A DNA stretch of 38,475 bases from contig JAFTKM010000010.1 in the NCBI GenBank assembly GCA_017453245.1, positions 1-38,475 on the forward strand. Direction: 5' to 3'. Under the pieces are notes generated by a model. That model did not search any database. It had not been told where the DNA came from and worked only from the letters and a program-made list of their open reading frames with translations. Positions 28,801 through 37,730 of this stretch are shown in pieces. Each line of letters starts with the position of its first letter. Positions within the stretch are counted from its first letter, which is position 1. This stretch comes from Clostridia bacterium (GTDB lineage: Bacteria > Bacillota > Clostridia > Oscillospirales > CAG-272). Made by a program: the position numbers and the translations under genes.

Positions 28801-31734
28801 TTAAGTCATATTTGTTATTGCGGCATAGTCGAGATCATCATTACCCTCGCCAACCGAAATGTATGCGTAGTCCTCAAGCGTACCGTCATATATAAGTCTT
28901 GACAAGGACGTACAGCCCGAAAAAGCATTCTCATAAATCGTGTTCACCGAAAGCGGCAAACGAACCGTTCCAAGAGACGAGCAACCGTCAAAGGCGCTGA
29001 CTCCAATGGTGTTGAGTCCGTCGTGGAAGCGCGCGTCGGTAAGCGCGGAGCATCCGTAGAAGGTGTAGTCATTGATAGACACAAGCTTCGGCGAAAACTC
29101 AACGGTATGTAAAGAATAGCAGTTCATAAAGGCGGACGAGCCAATGCTGACAACTCCCTCTCCCATATCGAACTTTGCAAGAGAGACGCACTCAGAAAAC
29201 GCCTTTTCACCTATCGTTTCCACGCTGTCGGGAATAACTACCTCGACAAGTGACGGGCAAACGTAGAACGCCTGACTTGATATAGTGGTTAAATTATCGT
29301 TGAATATGATCTCCTCAAGCGATGCGCATCCCGCAAACGCGCTTATACCTATTACGGTAAGCGACTTCGGAAGCTTGATCACCTCGAGTCCCTCGCAGGA
29401 AATAAAGGCCGCGCGGCCGATCTCGGTAACCGAGGAAGCAAGCTTAACGTCGGAAAGAGAGACGCAGTAAGCGAATATTCTCGACGGAATACTATGCTCA
29501 AGGCTCTTAAGATTTACTTTTTCAATAGATGAGCAGTACTCAAAGGCGCTGCTGCCTATTTCCTCTACGTACCTAAGATCTGCCTCGGCAAGAGATGAGC
29601 AACCGAAGAAGGCATACGAGCCTATCTTCTTAAGCGATCTTGTAAACCTGAAGCTCTCCATCTTTGCCGCGCCGTAGAAGGCTGAGCTGCCGACCTCGGT
29701 AAGTCTGCCCTTCACGTTGACAGTCTCAAGCGCGCTGCATCCGTCAAAGACGGTATTACCGATTATCTTCACGCTTCTTGGCAGGGTTATCTCGGTAAGA
29801 GAGGTGCAGCCCGCGAAGGAATCGTCATTTATACGAGTGAATTTGCCGTCAAAGGTAACGTCGGTAAGCGAGGTACAAGCCATACAAAGTCCGAATGGCG
29901 ATTCTCCCTCGCCGAGTATTGTCACCTTGGTGAGCGCTTCACATGAGAAGAGCAGATAATCGCCTATCTCCACGTCGGGAACGGTAAACTCGGTAAGACC
30001 CGATTCACCGAAGGCGTACTTGCCTATTTTCTCTATCGAGTCGGGCAAGGAAATGCTCTTAAGCGAAAGCGTTCTTGAGAAGGCGTAGTCACCGATAGTC
30101 CTTACGCTCTCGGGAATGAATACGCTCTCGAGCGCCGCGCACTCAAAGAACATACTGTGACCTATCTCAACAAGCGATTCGGGAAGCGTAACCGTCTTAA
30201 GCAAGCTTGCGCCCGCAAGAACCATCTGCCCGGTCGTACGAAGTGTACCCGGGAACAAGACGGAGGACAGACGGGTAGTATTTCCAAGGCAGTAATCGGG
30301 AAGGTGAGTTACGGCTGTCGCGGACATATCTACCTTCTCAAGCATAAGAGCGGAATAGAATGCGTAATCCGAGACAACGCTCACCGTGGAAGGCAGAGTT
30401 ACCTCGACTACGTCGTTATTGTAAGCAAACGCGGAGGATATTTCCTTCACCCCGTCAGGCACAGTCACCGATACGCCGAGTATCTCGTTTACGGTATAGC
30501 CGCCCATATCAATGGGGCGCTCAACGATTGCGACTCCGTCGCCTGCGACAAAATTGCCCGTGCTGTCAGTGTGCGGCTTGAAATCGATAAGAACGCCGTC
30601 ACCCACAACGGTAAAGCCTGCGGGAAGCTCCTTTTGGAATTTGGTATTGAAGAAAGCGAGACCGCCGATAGACTTAACCGTATCGGGGAAATCGCAGTTA
30701 ACTGTCTCATCAGAGCTTGCGAGTACTATGCGGTAAAGATTGTCGCAGAGGTTAAAGGCATAGCTGCCGATAGTCTCGAGCGAGTCCGAAAGAATGACCG
30801 AGGTAAGCTCAAGACAGTTATTGAAGGCATAGTCGTCAACCGTCTTTATACCCTCGGGGAACGTGTAGGAGGTAAGAGGAGACTTCGGGGGCATATACAT
30901 AAGGGTGCCATTTGCGGTGTCGACAAGCGCTCCCGAGGAGGTGGAATAGCGCGCGTTGCCCTCTCCGACCGTAATAGACGCCACCTTTGATGCGCCAAAC
31001 AGAATTCCCTCTCCGATATACTCGACAGAAGCGTCTACGGTAAGCGACTCAAGCGCGGTACAGCCCTCAAAGGCGTGAATACCAAAGCTCTTTACACCGA
31101 CGACCGAGAGAGTCGACAAGGATGTACAGCCCGAAAAGGCGTAGTCACCGATCGAATCGATATGAGATGCCGAGTCAAAGGCGGTAAGCGACGAGCAATT
31201 ATAGAGCATATGCGGAGGAATTGCGGTGATATTCTCCGGCACGGTGATGCTCTCAAGCGACGAGCAATCCGCAAAGGCTGCCTCTCCTATTGAGGATACA
31301 GTCGACGGGAGCTGTACATTCTCAAGAGCGACGCACATATAGAAAGCGTACTTGTCGATCTTGGTAAGAAGCGCATTCCAGGTTATCTTCTCAAGAGAGG
31401 TGCAGGAGTGGAACGCGCTGTCACCGATCTCGGTAACAAACGTACCTATCTTAAGCGTTCTCATCTTATTTCCGAGAAAGGCGCCGTCACCTATTGAAGT
31501 GACCGAGCGGCTCTCGATAGCCGAAGGGATAACGACGTCGCTATCCGTTCCCGAATAGGAGACGATCTCGATCTTGCCGTCGTCCTTGATCACGTAGCCG
31601 AAGTCATTGTGATAATAGACCGTACGCTCCTCGGGCTTGTCTCTCGTGAGAAGAACGACCGCGAGAGTCACGGCGGCTACAAGGAGCACCGCGGCGGATA
31701 TTATGATTATAAGCTGTTTTTTCGTCAACTTCAT
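28801..31734 (-). CDS. BspA-like leucine-rich repeat surface protein with N-terminal membrane anchor
   Basis: A 977-residue protein. After a basic start (MKLTKKQ) comes one hydrophobic helix (LIIIISAAVLLVAAVTLAVVLL) acting as an uncleaved anchor, so the rest lies outside. A short YYHNDFGYVIKDDGKIEIVSY module precedes a long array of roughly 23-residue BspA/Treponema-type repeats with the motif IGxxAFxxCxSLxxVxLPxSV. Such LRR_5 proteins bind host or bacterial proteins and are common in gut and oral anaerobes. The C-terminus, YAYISVGEGNDDLDYAAITNMT, ends without a wall anchor. The frame opens with a TTG at 31752, but the ATG at 31734 before MKLTKK is preferred. It has a strong promoter and leads into the FAD oxidoreductase. 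Confidence 0.92.
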   Translation of the reverse strand: MKLTKKQLIIIISAAVLLVAAVTLAVVLLTRDKPEERTVYYHNDFGYVIKDDGKIEIVSYSGTDSDVVIPSAIESRSVTSIGDGAFLGNKMRTLKIGTFVTEIGDSAFHSCTSLEKITWNALLTKIDKYAFYMCVALENVQLPSTVSSIGEAAFADCSSLESITVPENITAIPPHMLYNCSSLTAFDSASHIDSIGDYAFSGCTSLSTLSVVGVKSFGIHAFEGCTALESLTVDASVEYIGEGILFGASKVASITVGEGNARYSTSSGALVDTANGTLMYMPPKSPLTSYTFPEGIKTVDDYAFNNCLELTSVILSDSLETIGSYAFNLCDNLYRIVLASSDETVNCDFPDTVKSIGGLAFFNTKFQKELPAGFTVVGDGVLIDFKPHTDSTGNFVAGDGVAIVERPIDMGGYTVNEILGVSVTVPDGVKEISSAFAYNNDVVEVTLPSTVSVVSDYAFYSALMLEKVDMSATAVTHLPDYCLGNTTRLSSVLFPGTLRTTGQMVLAGASLLKTVTLPESLVEIGHSMFFECAALESVFIPESVRTIGDYAFSRTLSLKSISLPDSIEKIGKYAFGESGLTEFTVPDVEIGDYLLFSCEALTKVTILGEGESPFGLCMACTSLTDVTFDGKFTRINDDSFAGCTSLTEITLPRSVKIIGNTVFDGCSALETVNVKGRLTEVGSSAFYGAAKMESFRFTRSLKKIGSYAFFGCSSLAEADLRYVEEIGSSAFEYCSSIEKVNLKSLEHSIPSRIFAYCVSLSDVKLASSVTEIGRAAFISCEGLEVIKLPKSLTVIGISAFAGCASLEEIIFNDNLTTISSQAFYVCPSLVEVVIPDSVETIGEKAFSECVSLAKFDMGEGVVSIGSSAFMNCYSLHTVEFSPKLVSINDYTFYGCSALTDARFHDGLNTIGVSAFDGCSSLGTVRLPLSVNTIYENAFSGCTSLSRLIYDGTLEDYAYISVGEGNDDLDYAAITNMT

Positions 31735-31783
31735 ATCTTTTAAACCTATCAATAAATATTTTATTTTTTAAGGTAACCATTTA

Positions 31784-31812
31784 ATTATACAACACCCGGG
31801 GGAGAAAGTCAA
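31784..31812 (-). promoter_or_regulatory. Promoter of the LRR protein gene
   Basis: Minus-strand TTGACT (31807-31812), 17 bp, TATAAT (31784-31789), about 50 bases before the ATG. Confidence 0.85.
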
Positions 31813-31939
31813 TCAAATATCTATTCTTTTATTTTTATTTACAATTTTTTCGGCAAAAGGACTAATATTTTTTGTTTTTCCGTAAAATTGCCGCATACCG
31901 CCACCTCACTCGGGTAAAATAATCCCATAACTACAAAAA

Positions 31940-31967
31940 GGAGGAAGACCGAAAGGTCAAGATAAAA
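31940..31967 (+). promoter_or_regulatory. Ribosome site separated from the start codon by a tetraloop hairpin
   Basis: AAGGAGG ends at 31944, 23 bases before the ATG at 31968, which is too far for normal initiation. GACC gaaa GGTC (31947-31958), a 4-bp stem with a GNRA loop, lies between; folding it out shortens the gap to about 11 bases. A weaker AAAGG lies inside the stem. Confidence 0.45.
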
Positions 31968-33230
31968 ATGAAAAAGCTGATTGTATTTTGGGTGCTACTT
32001 GCCGTATTGGTTTCTTGCGTGGGATTCACCGGTTACGCTCTGTTCGGCTCGGGATATACGGTAGTAGCGAGCGAGGTGCGGCTGATCAAGACAGGGCTCG
32101 TCGGACAGAAGCTGGCCTTCAGCGACTCGGATTTCAAGAGCGCTTACGCGATAACCGACTTTGACTCGGTGAGCATAGATACCCTGCCCTCGTCAAACGA
32201 GGGAACGCTCCTGCTCGCGGGCAGACGCGTCAAGGAGGGACAGAGGGTTAAGCGCAAGAACGTGGCGGCGCTTATCTTTGTGCCGGCGTCAGGCGAGGTA
32301 AGTGAGGCAAGCTTTGACTACACGTTAAGCTACGGAGGTACTGATACGCCCGGCAAGTGCGAGATGAAGTTTATCGACAAGATCAACTATGCTCCGAAGG
32401 TACCCGAGGAGAAGGAATCCTCTCTATCACTCACCACTCAGGCGGAGATCTCGGTCTACGGACGTCTTGAGGGCTCCGATCCCGAGGGAGACAAGCTCGA
32501 GTATATTATTGCGGCATACCCAAAAAGGGGCTCGCTCTCATTTGTCGATAAGGAGTCGGGGACGTATAAGTACACCCCCACCGAGGAGTTTACCGGATAC
32601 GACTCGTTCACCTACGTTCTGCGTGACGAATACGGTAACTATTCCGAGCCTCGCGAGGTTGGAATAAGGATCATTGAGAGAATGAGCGGCGAGGTATACG
32701 CCGATATGACGAACAGAAGCGAATACAACGCGGCGGTGGCTATGAGCGCGCTTGGGATCATGAGCGGTAAGACTCTCGGAGACAGCAAATACTTCATGCC
32801 CGACGAGACGGTAAGCAAGGCGGAGTTTGTCGCTATGGCGATGAAGGCAAGCGGAATGAGAGCGGATTCTTCCCTGACTAAGACCTTCTTTGACGATAAT
32901 ACGGAAATCCCCGCGGCGCTTGTGTCCTACGTCGCTACCGCGCAGAGGCTCGGTATTGTAAACGGTGACTACACCGAGGCGGGGCTTATCTTTGAGCCTA
33001 ACAGAGGAATCACAAAGAATGAGGCGGCGGAAATAATAACGGGAATCCTCGGGCTCAAGACAAGCGAGGAGGACGGAGAGTATTTCGAGAATGCGTCGGT
33101 GAGCCTTTCATCGAGGGCAAGCGTGCAGGCGATGTTCACTCTCGGGATATTTGACGGTGATATTGCCGACTTCCTCGGTACAGATATTGTAACAAGAGCA
33201 GAGGCGGCGGAATATCTATATAGGATGTAA
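31968..33230 (+). CDS. Exported SLH-domain protein with a cadherin-like domain
   Basis: A 420-residue protein with a signal peptide or N-terminal anchor (MKKLIVFWVLLAVLVSCVGF). Residues about 30-125 form an unassigned domain. Residues about 145-235 form a cadherin/VCBS-like Ig fold (GSDPEGDKLEYII, TPTEEFTGYDSFTYVLRDEYGN). The C-terminal third holds three SLH motifs: LGIMSG with AEFVAMAM, LGIVNG with KNEAAEIITG, and LGIFDG ending TRAEAAEYLYRM. SLH domains hold proteins on the cell wall by binding pyruvylated secondary polymers. No clear promoter is seen upstream (TAAAAT at 31914 has a poor -35). Probably a wall-bound envelope protein; ligand unknown. Confidence 0.88.
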   Translation: MKKLIVFWVLLAVLVSCVGFTGYALFGSGYTVVASEVRLIKTGLVGQKLAFSDSDFKSAYAITDFDSVSIDTLPSSNEGTLLLAGRRVKEGQRVKRKNVAALIFVPASGEVSEASFDYTLSYGGTDTPGKCEMKFIDKINYAPKVPEEKESSLSLTTQAEISVYGRLEGSDPEGDKLEYIIAAYPKRGSLSFVDKESGTYKYTPTEEFTGYDSFTYVLRDEYGNYSEPREVGIRIIERMSGEVYADMTNRSEYNAAVAMSALGIMSGKTLGDSKYFMPDETVSKAEFVAMAMKASGMRADSSLTKTFFDDNTEIPAALVSYVATAQRLGIVNGDYTEAGLIFEPNRGITKNEAAEIITGILGLKTSEEDGEYFENASVSLSSRASVQAMFTLGIFDGDIADFLGTDIVTRAEAAEYLYRM

Positions 33231-33247
33231 AGCACAGAAATATGAAG

Positions 33248-33284
33248 AAAGCAGAGCGCGAAAAATCGTCGCTCTGCTTTTGCT
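33248..33284. terminator. Bidirectional terminator between the SLH and Nnr genes
   Basis: AAAGCAGAGCG (33248-33258) pairs with CGCTCTGCTTT (33270-33280), followed by TTG; on the opposite strand CTTTCTTC follows. The genes are convergent. Confidence 0.85.
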
Positions 33285-33295
33285 ATAGTAGTCGA

Positions 33296-34843
33296 TCAGT
33301 GTTGGCTAATGGCCTTAGCAAGCTGTCTTGCGATCTCACGCGGCAGGTCGGATGGAGTCACACCGAAGGCGGAGAGCTCCTCGGCAAGGACGTCGGCGGC
33401 GAGGCCGTGGAAGTAGGTCGCAAGGGCTGAAGCTCGGAGCGGGTCGCACCCCGAGGCAACAAGAGCCGCGAGGAAGCCTGCGAGCACGTCACCGCTACCC
33501 GCTTTTGCAAGGGCGGACGAGCCGGAGGAGTTGACGTACGTTTCTTTGCCGTCGGTGACGATAGTTGCCGCTCCCTTTAGGACGAGAATACAGTTACACT
33601 CGCGGGCGAAGGATTTTGCGACTGCGAGTCTTTTGCTCTGTATCTCATCGGTAGGGATGCCCGAGATACGCGAGAGCTCGAGAGGATGAGGGGTAAGGAT
33701 AACCGTTCTTTTAGCATTTTTTATAAGCGCTCTGCCCTCCTCGGGGTTCTCGGAGAGGACGTTTATGGCATCGGCATCAAGAATTATGGGTGAGCCTTCA
33801 TCACAAAGGAGGCGAATAAGAAGGCGGCGTAAGCCCTCGCTACGCGACGAGCCCGAGCCGATAAGGGTGGCGGAGTGACGTGCCGAGAGCGAGGATATTT
33901 CGTCAAGGCTTTCGGGAGTCAGATCATTAAGTGAGTAAGGCTTGTAGATAGCCTCGGGGAGCTTTGAGATAAGCGAGTCGCAAAGGTCTTTTTCACCCAG
34001 ATAGGTGACGTAGCCAACACCTCCGCGGAGAGACGCCTCGAGAGACAGGTGAGCCGCGCCGGGAAAGTCAAGAGAGCCGGTTATCATAAGAAGCTTGCCG
34101 AAGCTACCCTTGTTGGAATTCTCTTGCCTTTTCGGAATAAACGAGGCGGCAAGCTCATAGTCTGTATAGTAGCTGTCAAAGGCAAAATTCGACAATATCT
34201 CGTCATTATGCAAACCAATGTTGTCATAAATCAGCTTTCCAACATATTCCTTGGCGGGATACGACACAAGTCCCGGTTTTACAAAGCCGAGAGCAACGGT
34301 CGCGGTTGCGCGATATAAAGAGCCGTCACAAATGCTTCCGTCGGTCGCATTTACACCGAGTGGGACGTCGATGGCGAGGATCGTTTTATCATTTATAGAT
34401 GCGAGTTCTTTCGCCAGATTTACTGCGATCTTGGGGAGTTCTCCTGCAAATCCCGTGCCGAAAACGGCATCAATTATGCAGTCGGAGCTTCTGATATCAG
34501 AGAGGCTTGCACCGTCAAAGGAAAGCGGCTCTATAGCGCCGCCCGCTGCGGCGTAAGAGGTAAGGTAGTATCTGCCCTCATCGGTCCTCTGCCCCGCTGA
34601 AAAGACGTCGTAGACCTTGACGTCGTAGTCGCGCATCAAAAGAGTAGCTGCGGCATAGCCGTCACCGCCGTTGTTGCCCTTGCCTGCGAGGATGCGAATC
34701 TTTGAGCCCTTTGACACGTAGGATCGTACCGCGCTTGCAACGGCTTCTGCCGCGCGGAGCATAAGAGCTCTCTTTGGTATGCCGAGAGATTCGCTCGCGA
34801 AGTTATCTATTTCACTTATTAAAGACGGATCAACGAGAAGCAT
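33296..34843 (-). CDS. nnr: Bifunctional NAD(P)HX repair enzyme (epimerase + dehydratase)
   Basis: A 515-residue fusion of the two enzymes that repair hydrated NADH and NADPH. The N-terminal YjeF-type epimerase (about 1-210) has AGKGNNGGDGYAAA and DCIIDAVFGTGF. The C-terminal ribokinase-like dehydratase (about 225-515) has GSFGKLLMITGS, SLRGGVGYVTYL, TPHPLELSRISG and the nucleotide/catalytic motif AKAGSGDVLAGFLAAL. The dehydratase uses ADP or ATP. The ATG at 34843 has GGGAGA upstream and fits the family N-terminus; the frame is open to 34885. It is monocistronic and divergent from the cytidylate-kinase-like gene. A complete and typical member. Confidence 0.96.
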   Translation of the reverse strand: MLLVDPSLISEIDNFASESLGIPKRALMLRAAEAVASAVRSYVSKGSKIRILAGKGNNGGDGYAAATLLMRDYDVKVYDVFSAGQRTDEGRYYLTSYAAAGGAIEPLSFDGASLSDIRSSDCIIDAVFGTGFAGELPKIAVNLAKELASINDKTILAIDVPLGVNATDGSICDGSLYRATATVALGFVKPGLVSYPAKEYVGKLIYDNIGLHNDEILSNFAFDSYYTDYELAASFIPKRQENSNKGSFGKLLMITGSLDFPGAAHLSLEASLRGGVGYVTYLGEKDLCDSLISKLPEAIYKPYSLNDLTPESLDEISSLSARHSATLIGSGSSRSEGLRRLLIRLLCDEGSPIILDADAINVLSENPEEGRALIKNAKRTVILTPHPLELSRISGIPTDEIQSKRLAVAKSFARECNCILVLKGAATIVTDGKETYVNSSGSSALAKAGSGDVLAGFLAALVASGCDPLRASALATYFHGLAADVLAEELSAFGVTPSDLPREIARQLAKAISQH

Positions 34844-34875
34844 ATTCTCTCTCCCTTCGTTTTCTATTTGGATAT

Positions 34876-34904
34876 ATTGTAGCATATGTTGACAGATTTT
34901 TCAA
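34876..34904 (-). promoter_or_regulatory. Promoter of nnr
   Basis: Minus-strand TTGAAA (34899-34904), 17 bp, TACAAT (34876-34881), with a leader of about 25 nt. A possible upstream start codon at 34885 lies between the -10 and the likely start point, which supports the 34843 start. Confidence 0.8.
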
Positions 34905-34933
34905 GAAATTTTATCCAATTTGCATTTTAGGTA

Positions 34934-34962
34934 TTTACAAACGGTCATTTTTTTGATAAAAT
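34934..34962 (+). promoter_or_regulatory. Promoter of the cytidylate-kinase-like gene
   Basis: TTTACA (34934-34939), 17 bp, TAAAAT (34957-34962), 29 bases before the ATG and back to back with the nnr promoter. Confidence 0.75.
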
Positions 34963-34991
34963 GATAATATAAAAAAGCAAGGAGGCTATCT

Positions 34992-35621
34992 ATGGACAAG
35001 AAAATCATTATAACAATCGCGCGTCAGTACGGAAGCGGCGGACGTGAAATAGGAGAGTTGGTAGCCGAGAAGCTTGGCATCGCGCTCTATGACAGAGAGC
35101 TGATAACCGAGGCGGCTAACCGCGGAAGCCTTGACGAGAAGATAACTAAGCTTGCGGACGAGTCTGCGGCAAACAGTTTGCTCTACACTCTCGCTATGGG
35201 CTCAAACGTGCTTGGCACTACTATGCACTTCGGCTACAAGATGCCGCTCAACGACAAGCTCTTCATCCTCCAGTCCGAGGTCATCAAGGAGTTTGCAAAG
35301 GAGAAAAGCTGTGTCATAATCGGAAGATGCGCAGACTACGTGCTCCGCGATGAGGAGAAACTGCTGAGGATCTTCGTATACGGAGACCTTGATCACAGAC
35401 AGGCGCGAGTTGCCGAAAGACACCCCGAGCTTAAATCCGGTCAGATCATTGACGTTATCAACAAGACGGATAAGCGCCGTTCATCCTACTACAACTTCTA
35501 CACCGGAAACAAGTGGGGTAAGTACGATAACTACGACATAGCGATCAACTCCTCTACCCTTGGCATTGAGGGTACGGCAAAGCTCATCTGCGCTTGCGCC
35601 GTGAAGATTCTTGAGGGGTAA
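34992..35621 (+). CDS. Cytidylate kinase-like family protein
   Basis: A 209-residue P-loop protein starting MDKKIIITIARQYGSGGREIGELVAEKLGI, the signature of the cytidylate kinase-like family (AAA_26). In this family the Walker-like loop is GSGGREIG, without the usual GKS/T, which separates it from true CMP kinase. YDRELI, CVIIGRCADYVL and the NKTDKRRSSYYNFYTGNKWG segment also fit. The NTP-binding role is likely, but the substrate is not established; it should not be named cmk. AAGGAGG lies 7 bases before the ATG. It has its own promoter and terminator. Confidence 0.9.
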   Translation: MDKKIIITIARQYGSGGREIGELVAEKLGIALYDRELITEAANRGSLDEKITKLADESAANSLLYTLAMGSNVLGTTMHFGYKMPLNDKLFILQSEVIKEFAKEKSCVIIGRCADYVLRDEEKLLRIFVYGDLDHRQARVAERHPELKSGQIIDVINKTDKRRSSYYNFYTGNKWGKYDNYDIAINSSTLGIEGTAKLICACAVKILEG

Positions 35622-35638
35622 TTTTTATCTGAAATATT

Positions 35639-35675
35639 AAAAGCGGAAGGCTGTTTTCTTCCGCTTTTTTCTTGT
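35639..35675. terminator. Bidirectional terminator after the kinase-like and TIM-barrel genes
   Basis: AAAAGCGGAAG (35639-35649) pairs with CTTCCGCTTTT (35658-35668), with T tracts on both strands, between convergent genes. Confidence 0.88.
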
Positions 35676-35698
35676 TGTTTGTTAAGTTGAATTTACAA

Positions 35699-36565
35699 TT
35701 AAGGTCTATAAAGATCGATTTTGTTTGATATAACTCTCGCGGTATCCGCCATAAATTTCGTTACTGCGGGGTAGTGTTCCTCCATAAATCCGTCATAGAA
35801 GCAATCCGCCTCAAGGGTAAACGGTCCCTTGTAATCTATCTCTCCGAGGGCTCGGGAAACCTTGTCCCAATTGATCTTGGAGGTACCGGGGAGGGTGTGC
35901 AGATCCGAGACGTAATCGACGTCGTGAGCGTGGATGCAGCCGAGCCTTTCCCTGCCGATTATGCGCACTGCGTCCTCGGGCTCTCTGCCGCAAAGCGCGA
36001 CGTGACCGATGTCAAGGCAAACGGTGAATACCTCGGGGTCGGCAAGCTCGTCATAGTATCTCACAAGCTCGTGAGGGTCGGCGCAAACGTGGTCGCAGAT
36101 CCTGCCGGTGACGGGGTGTCTGTCCCACATATTCTCTATCGCGATCTTGACCTTATTCGTTCTTGAAAGAGGCGCGATGGCGCGGTAGAACTTCATATTC
36201 ATATCAAAGTGCTCAGCCTCAGCCCCGTAGTAGTGACCTCTCATAATCGGGTGTACGATGAGATTCTCTATGCCGAGGAGCGAGCAGAATTCAAAGACGC
36301 GCGGAAAGAGGGGTATGAGCTCGTTAAGGTAGCGGTCATAGCCTCCACCAAAGGGCGCGTGCGCCTGCACAAATCTTACGCCCGCCTTGTCAGCCATTGA
36401 GCGCAGCCTTGCGGCGACCTCGCGGTAGTCGTCGGTAAAGGGATAACCGTTAGTGTGGTACATCGTGACGTCGATGGCGGGATAGCCCGCCTCGATAAGC
36501 ATCTCGACCGCGCGAACGAGTCCGTATTTGCGAGCGAGAAAGTCGGTCTGGGTTGCGAAAAGCAT
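35699..36565 (-). CDS. Sugar phosphate isomerase/epimerase-like TIM-barrel protein
   Basis: A 288-residue member of the xylose-isomerase-like TIM-barrel family (AP_endonuc_2). It shows the barrel strands AGYPAIDVTMYHTN, VRFVQAHAPFGG, IENLIVHPI, KIAIENMWDRH (metal Glu), FTVCLDIGHVALCG (Asp and His), GCIHAHDVDYVSD and GPFTLEADCFYDG (last metal Glu). Members isomerise or epimerise sugars with a divalent metal. It begins 12 bases after the metallo-hydrolase gene with AGAGGAG before the ATG, so the two form an operon. The substrate is unknown; no sugar kinase or transporter is adjacent. Confidence 0.9.
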   Translation of the reverse strand: MLFATQTDFLARKYGLVRAVEMLIEAGYPAIDVTMYHTNGYPFTDDYREVAARLRSMADKAGVRFVQAHAPFGGGYDRYLNELIPLFPRVFEFCSLLGIENLIVHPIMRGHYYGAEAEHFDMNMKFYRAIAPLSRTNKVKIAIENMWDRHPVTGRICDHVCADPHELVRYYDELADPEVFTVCLDIGHVALCGREPEDAVRIIGRERLGCIHAHDVDYVSDLHTLPGTSKINWDKVSRALGEIDYKGPFTLEADCFYDGFMEEHYPAVTKFMADTARVISNKIDLYRP

Positions 36566-36577
36566 TGGATTCTCCTC

Positions 36578-37429
36578 TTAAATCTCGATCTCGAGACCGT
36601 CGTAGCTGATGATAAAGCCGTATCTCTTGGCGTGCTCGCACATCGCGTCATAGTCGGCGTCAACACCCTGATGCGAGAAGTGGTTTGCTATGCAAACGGT
36701 GTGCTTGTCGGTCACTCCGTTCATATCAAGGAAGCCCTTGACAGCGACGTTGTCGAGAAGTCCCATATGATGATCTGCCTTGCCGTACTTGACGAGGACG
36801 TTCTCATTGCCGTAGGTGGTATCGAAGGAGATGGCGCTGAGGACGATGCCGCGCTTGATGAGATACTCGTAGAACTCGTAGGAGGGGCGGCCGGTGTCGT
36901 TAAGAACAAGGAAGGACTTTCTGCCCTGCTCTATAAGATATACGTAAGGCGTCTTTGTGCCGTGCTGTGCAGGAAGGGGTGTGACTATGTAATCGCCGAT
37001 CTTGCGCGACTCATACGGCTTCATAATATCGAAGAGCATTCTCTTCTGATTCTTATATCTCTCGTTGTTGTCGCTGACCTTCCTTATGTAAGAAAGCGTG
37101 TCCTCGGAGCCGTGGATTATCATCGTCTCGACGAGAGGATTTTTAGTAAATCCCGGAAGACGGTTGGTAAGCTCGTCCGCATAGAGATGATCCTCGTGAG
37201 GATGAGTGATAAGAACGTGCGCAAGGCGCGAGAGGTCGTAATCATACTTGAGAGTATGCGCATAAGTGTCGGGACCGAAGTCCACAAGCAGATCGTCATT
37301 GATAAGAAGCTGCGAGCGGGTGCGGATCTTTCTTCCCTTCTCCCGTCTTGCAAGAGCGCATACCTCGCAGTTGCAGAATATGCCAGGAACACCCTCTGCC
37401 GCGGCTGTTCCCCAATACTGAATCTTCAT
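36578..37429 (-). CDS. PhnP-like metallo-beta-lactamase fold hydrolase
   Basis: A 283-residue cytoplasmic hydrolase. The start MKIQYWGTAAAEGVPGIFCNCEVCALAR resembles PhnP, including the Cys group (CNCEVC) that binds a structural zinc. The metal-site motif ITHPHEDH follows near residue 75, with later His and Asp residues in PAQHGTK, LNDTGRPS, ADHHMG and ANHFSHQG. PhnP is a cyclic phosphodiesterase of phosphonate breakdown, but no phosphonate genes are present, so a different phosphodiester substrate is possible. GGAGG is 6 bases before the ATG. It is the first gene of an operon with the TIM-barrel protein. Confidence 0.88.
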   Translation of the reverse strand: MKIQYWGTAAAEGVPGIFCNCEVCALARREKGRKIRTRSQLLINDDLLVDFGPDTYAHTLKYDYDLSRLAHVLITHPHEDHLYADELTNRLPGFTKNPLVETMIIHGSEDTLSYIRKVSDNNERYKNQKRMLFDIMKPYESRKIGDYIVTPLPAQHGTKTPYVYLIEQGRKSFLVLNDTGRPSYEFYEYLIKRGIVLSAISFDTTYGNENVLVKYGKADHHMGLLDNVAVKGFLDMNGVTDKHTVCIANHFSHQGVDADYDAMCEHAKRYGFIISYDGLEIEI

Positions 37430-37458
37430 ATTGCCTCCGATGTCGTTTTATTACTTTA

Positions 37459-37487
37459 ATTGTATAACATTTCGGGGGAAATGTCAA
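37459..37487 (-). promoter_or_regulatory. Promoter of the metallo-hydrolase operon
   Basis: Minus-strand TTGACA (37482-37487), 17 bp, TACAAT (37459-37464), about 30 bases before the ATG. Confidence 0.85.
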
Positions 37488-37684
37488 GGAAAGAAGGAAA
37501 AATGGATGAGATTTGTTGAGTATATTTTATGTGGGTTACTTTCACTCTAATTATTGGATAAGTATGGTGAGACCTGCCTATCCACTTTCATTATATTCAG
37601 ATAACTTATGCGAGTCAATCACCTCAACACCATATATGGGGGTAGGCATATTTCTTGACACAAGATGGTGTGGTAAGATGGGGA
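37488..37684. other. Gene-free stretch
   Basis: No coding frame is seen. There are loose inverted words (TGGATA/TATCCA around 37555-37583 and CACCAT/ATGGTG around 37629-37671), but no convincing promoter, RNA or repeat. Confidence 0.5.
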
Positions 37685-37685
37685 G

Positions 37686-37718
37686 TTAAAAAAAAAAAGG
37701 GAGCGCCGAAGCGCTCCC
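37686..37718 (-). terminator. Terminator of the second LRR protein gene
   Basis: A perfect 8-bp stem, GGGAGCGC cgaa GCGCTCCC (37699-37718), is followed on the minus strand by a run of about eleven T residues (37688-37698), 12 bases after the stop codon. Confidence 0.92.
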
Positions 37719-37730
37719 TTGGGTTAGGTT

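Noticed and set aside
36455-37459. A 334-codon plus-strand frame
   Set aside because: Antisense to the metallo-hydrolase gene with its HxHxDH motif; it would also run across that gene's promoter.
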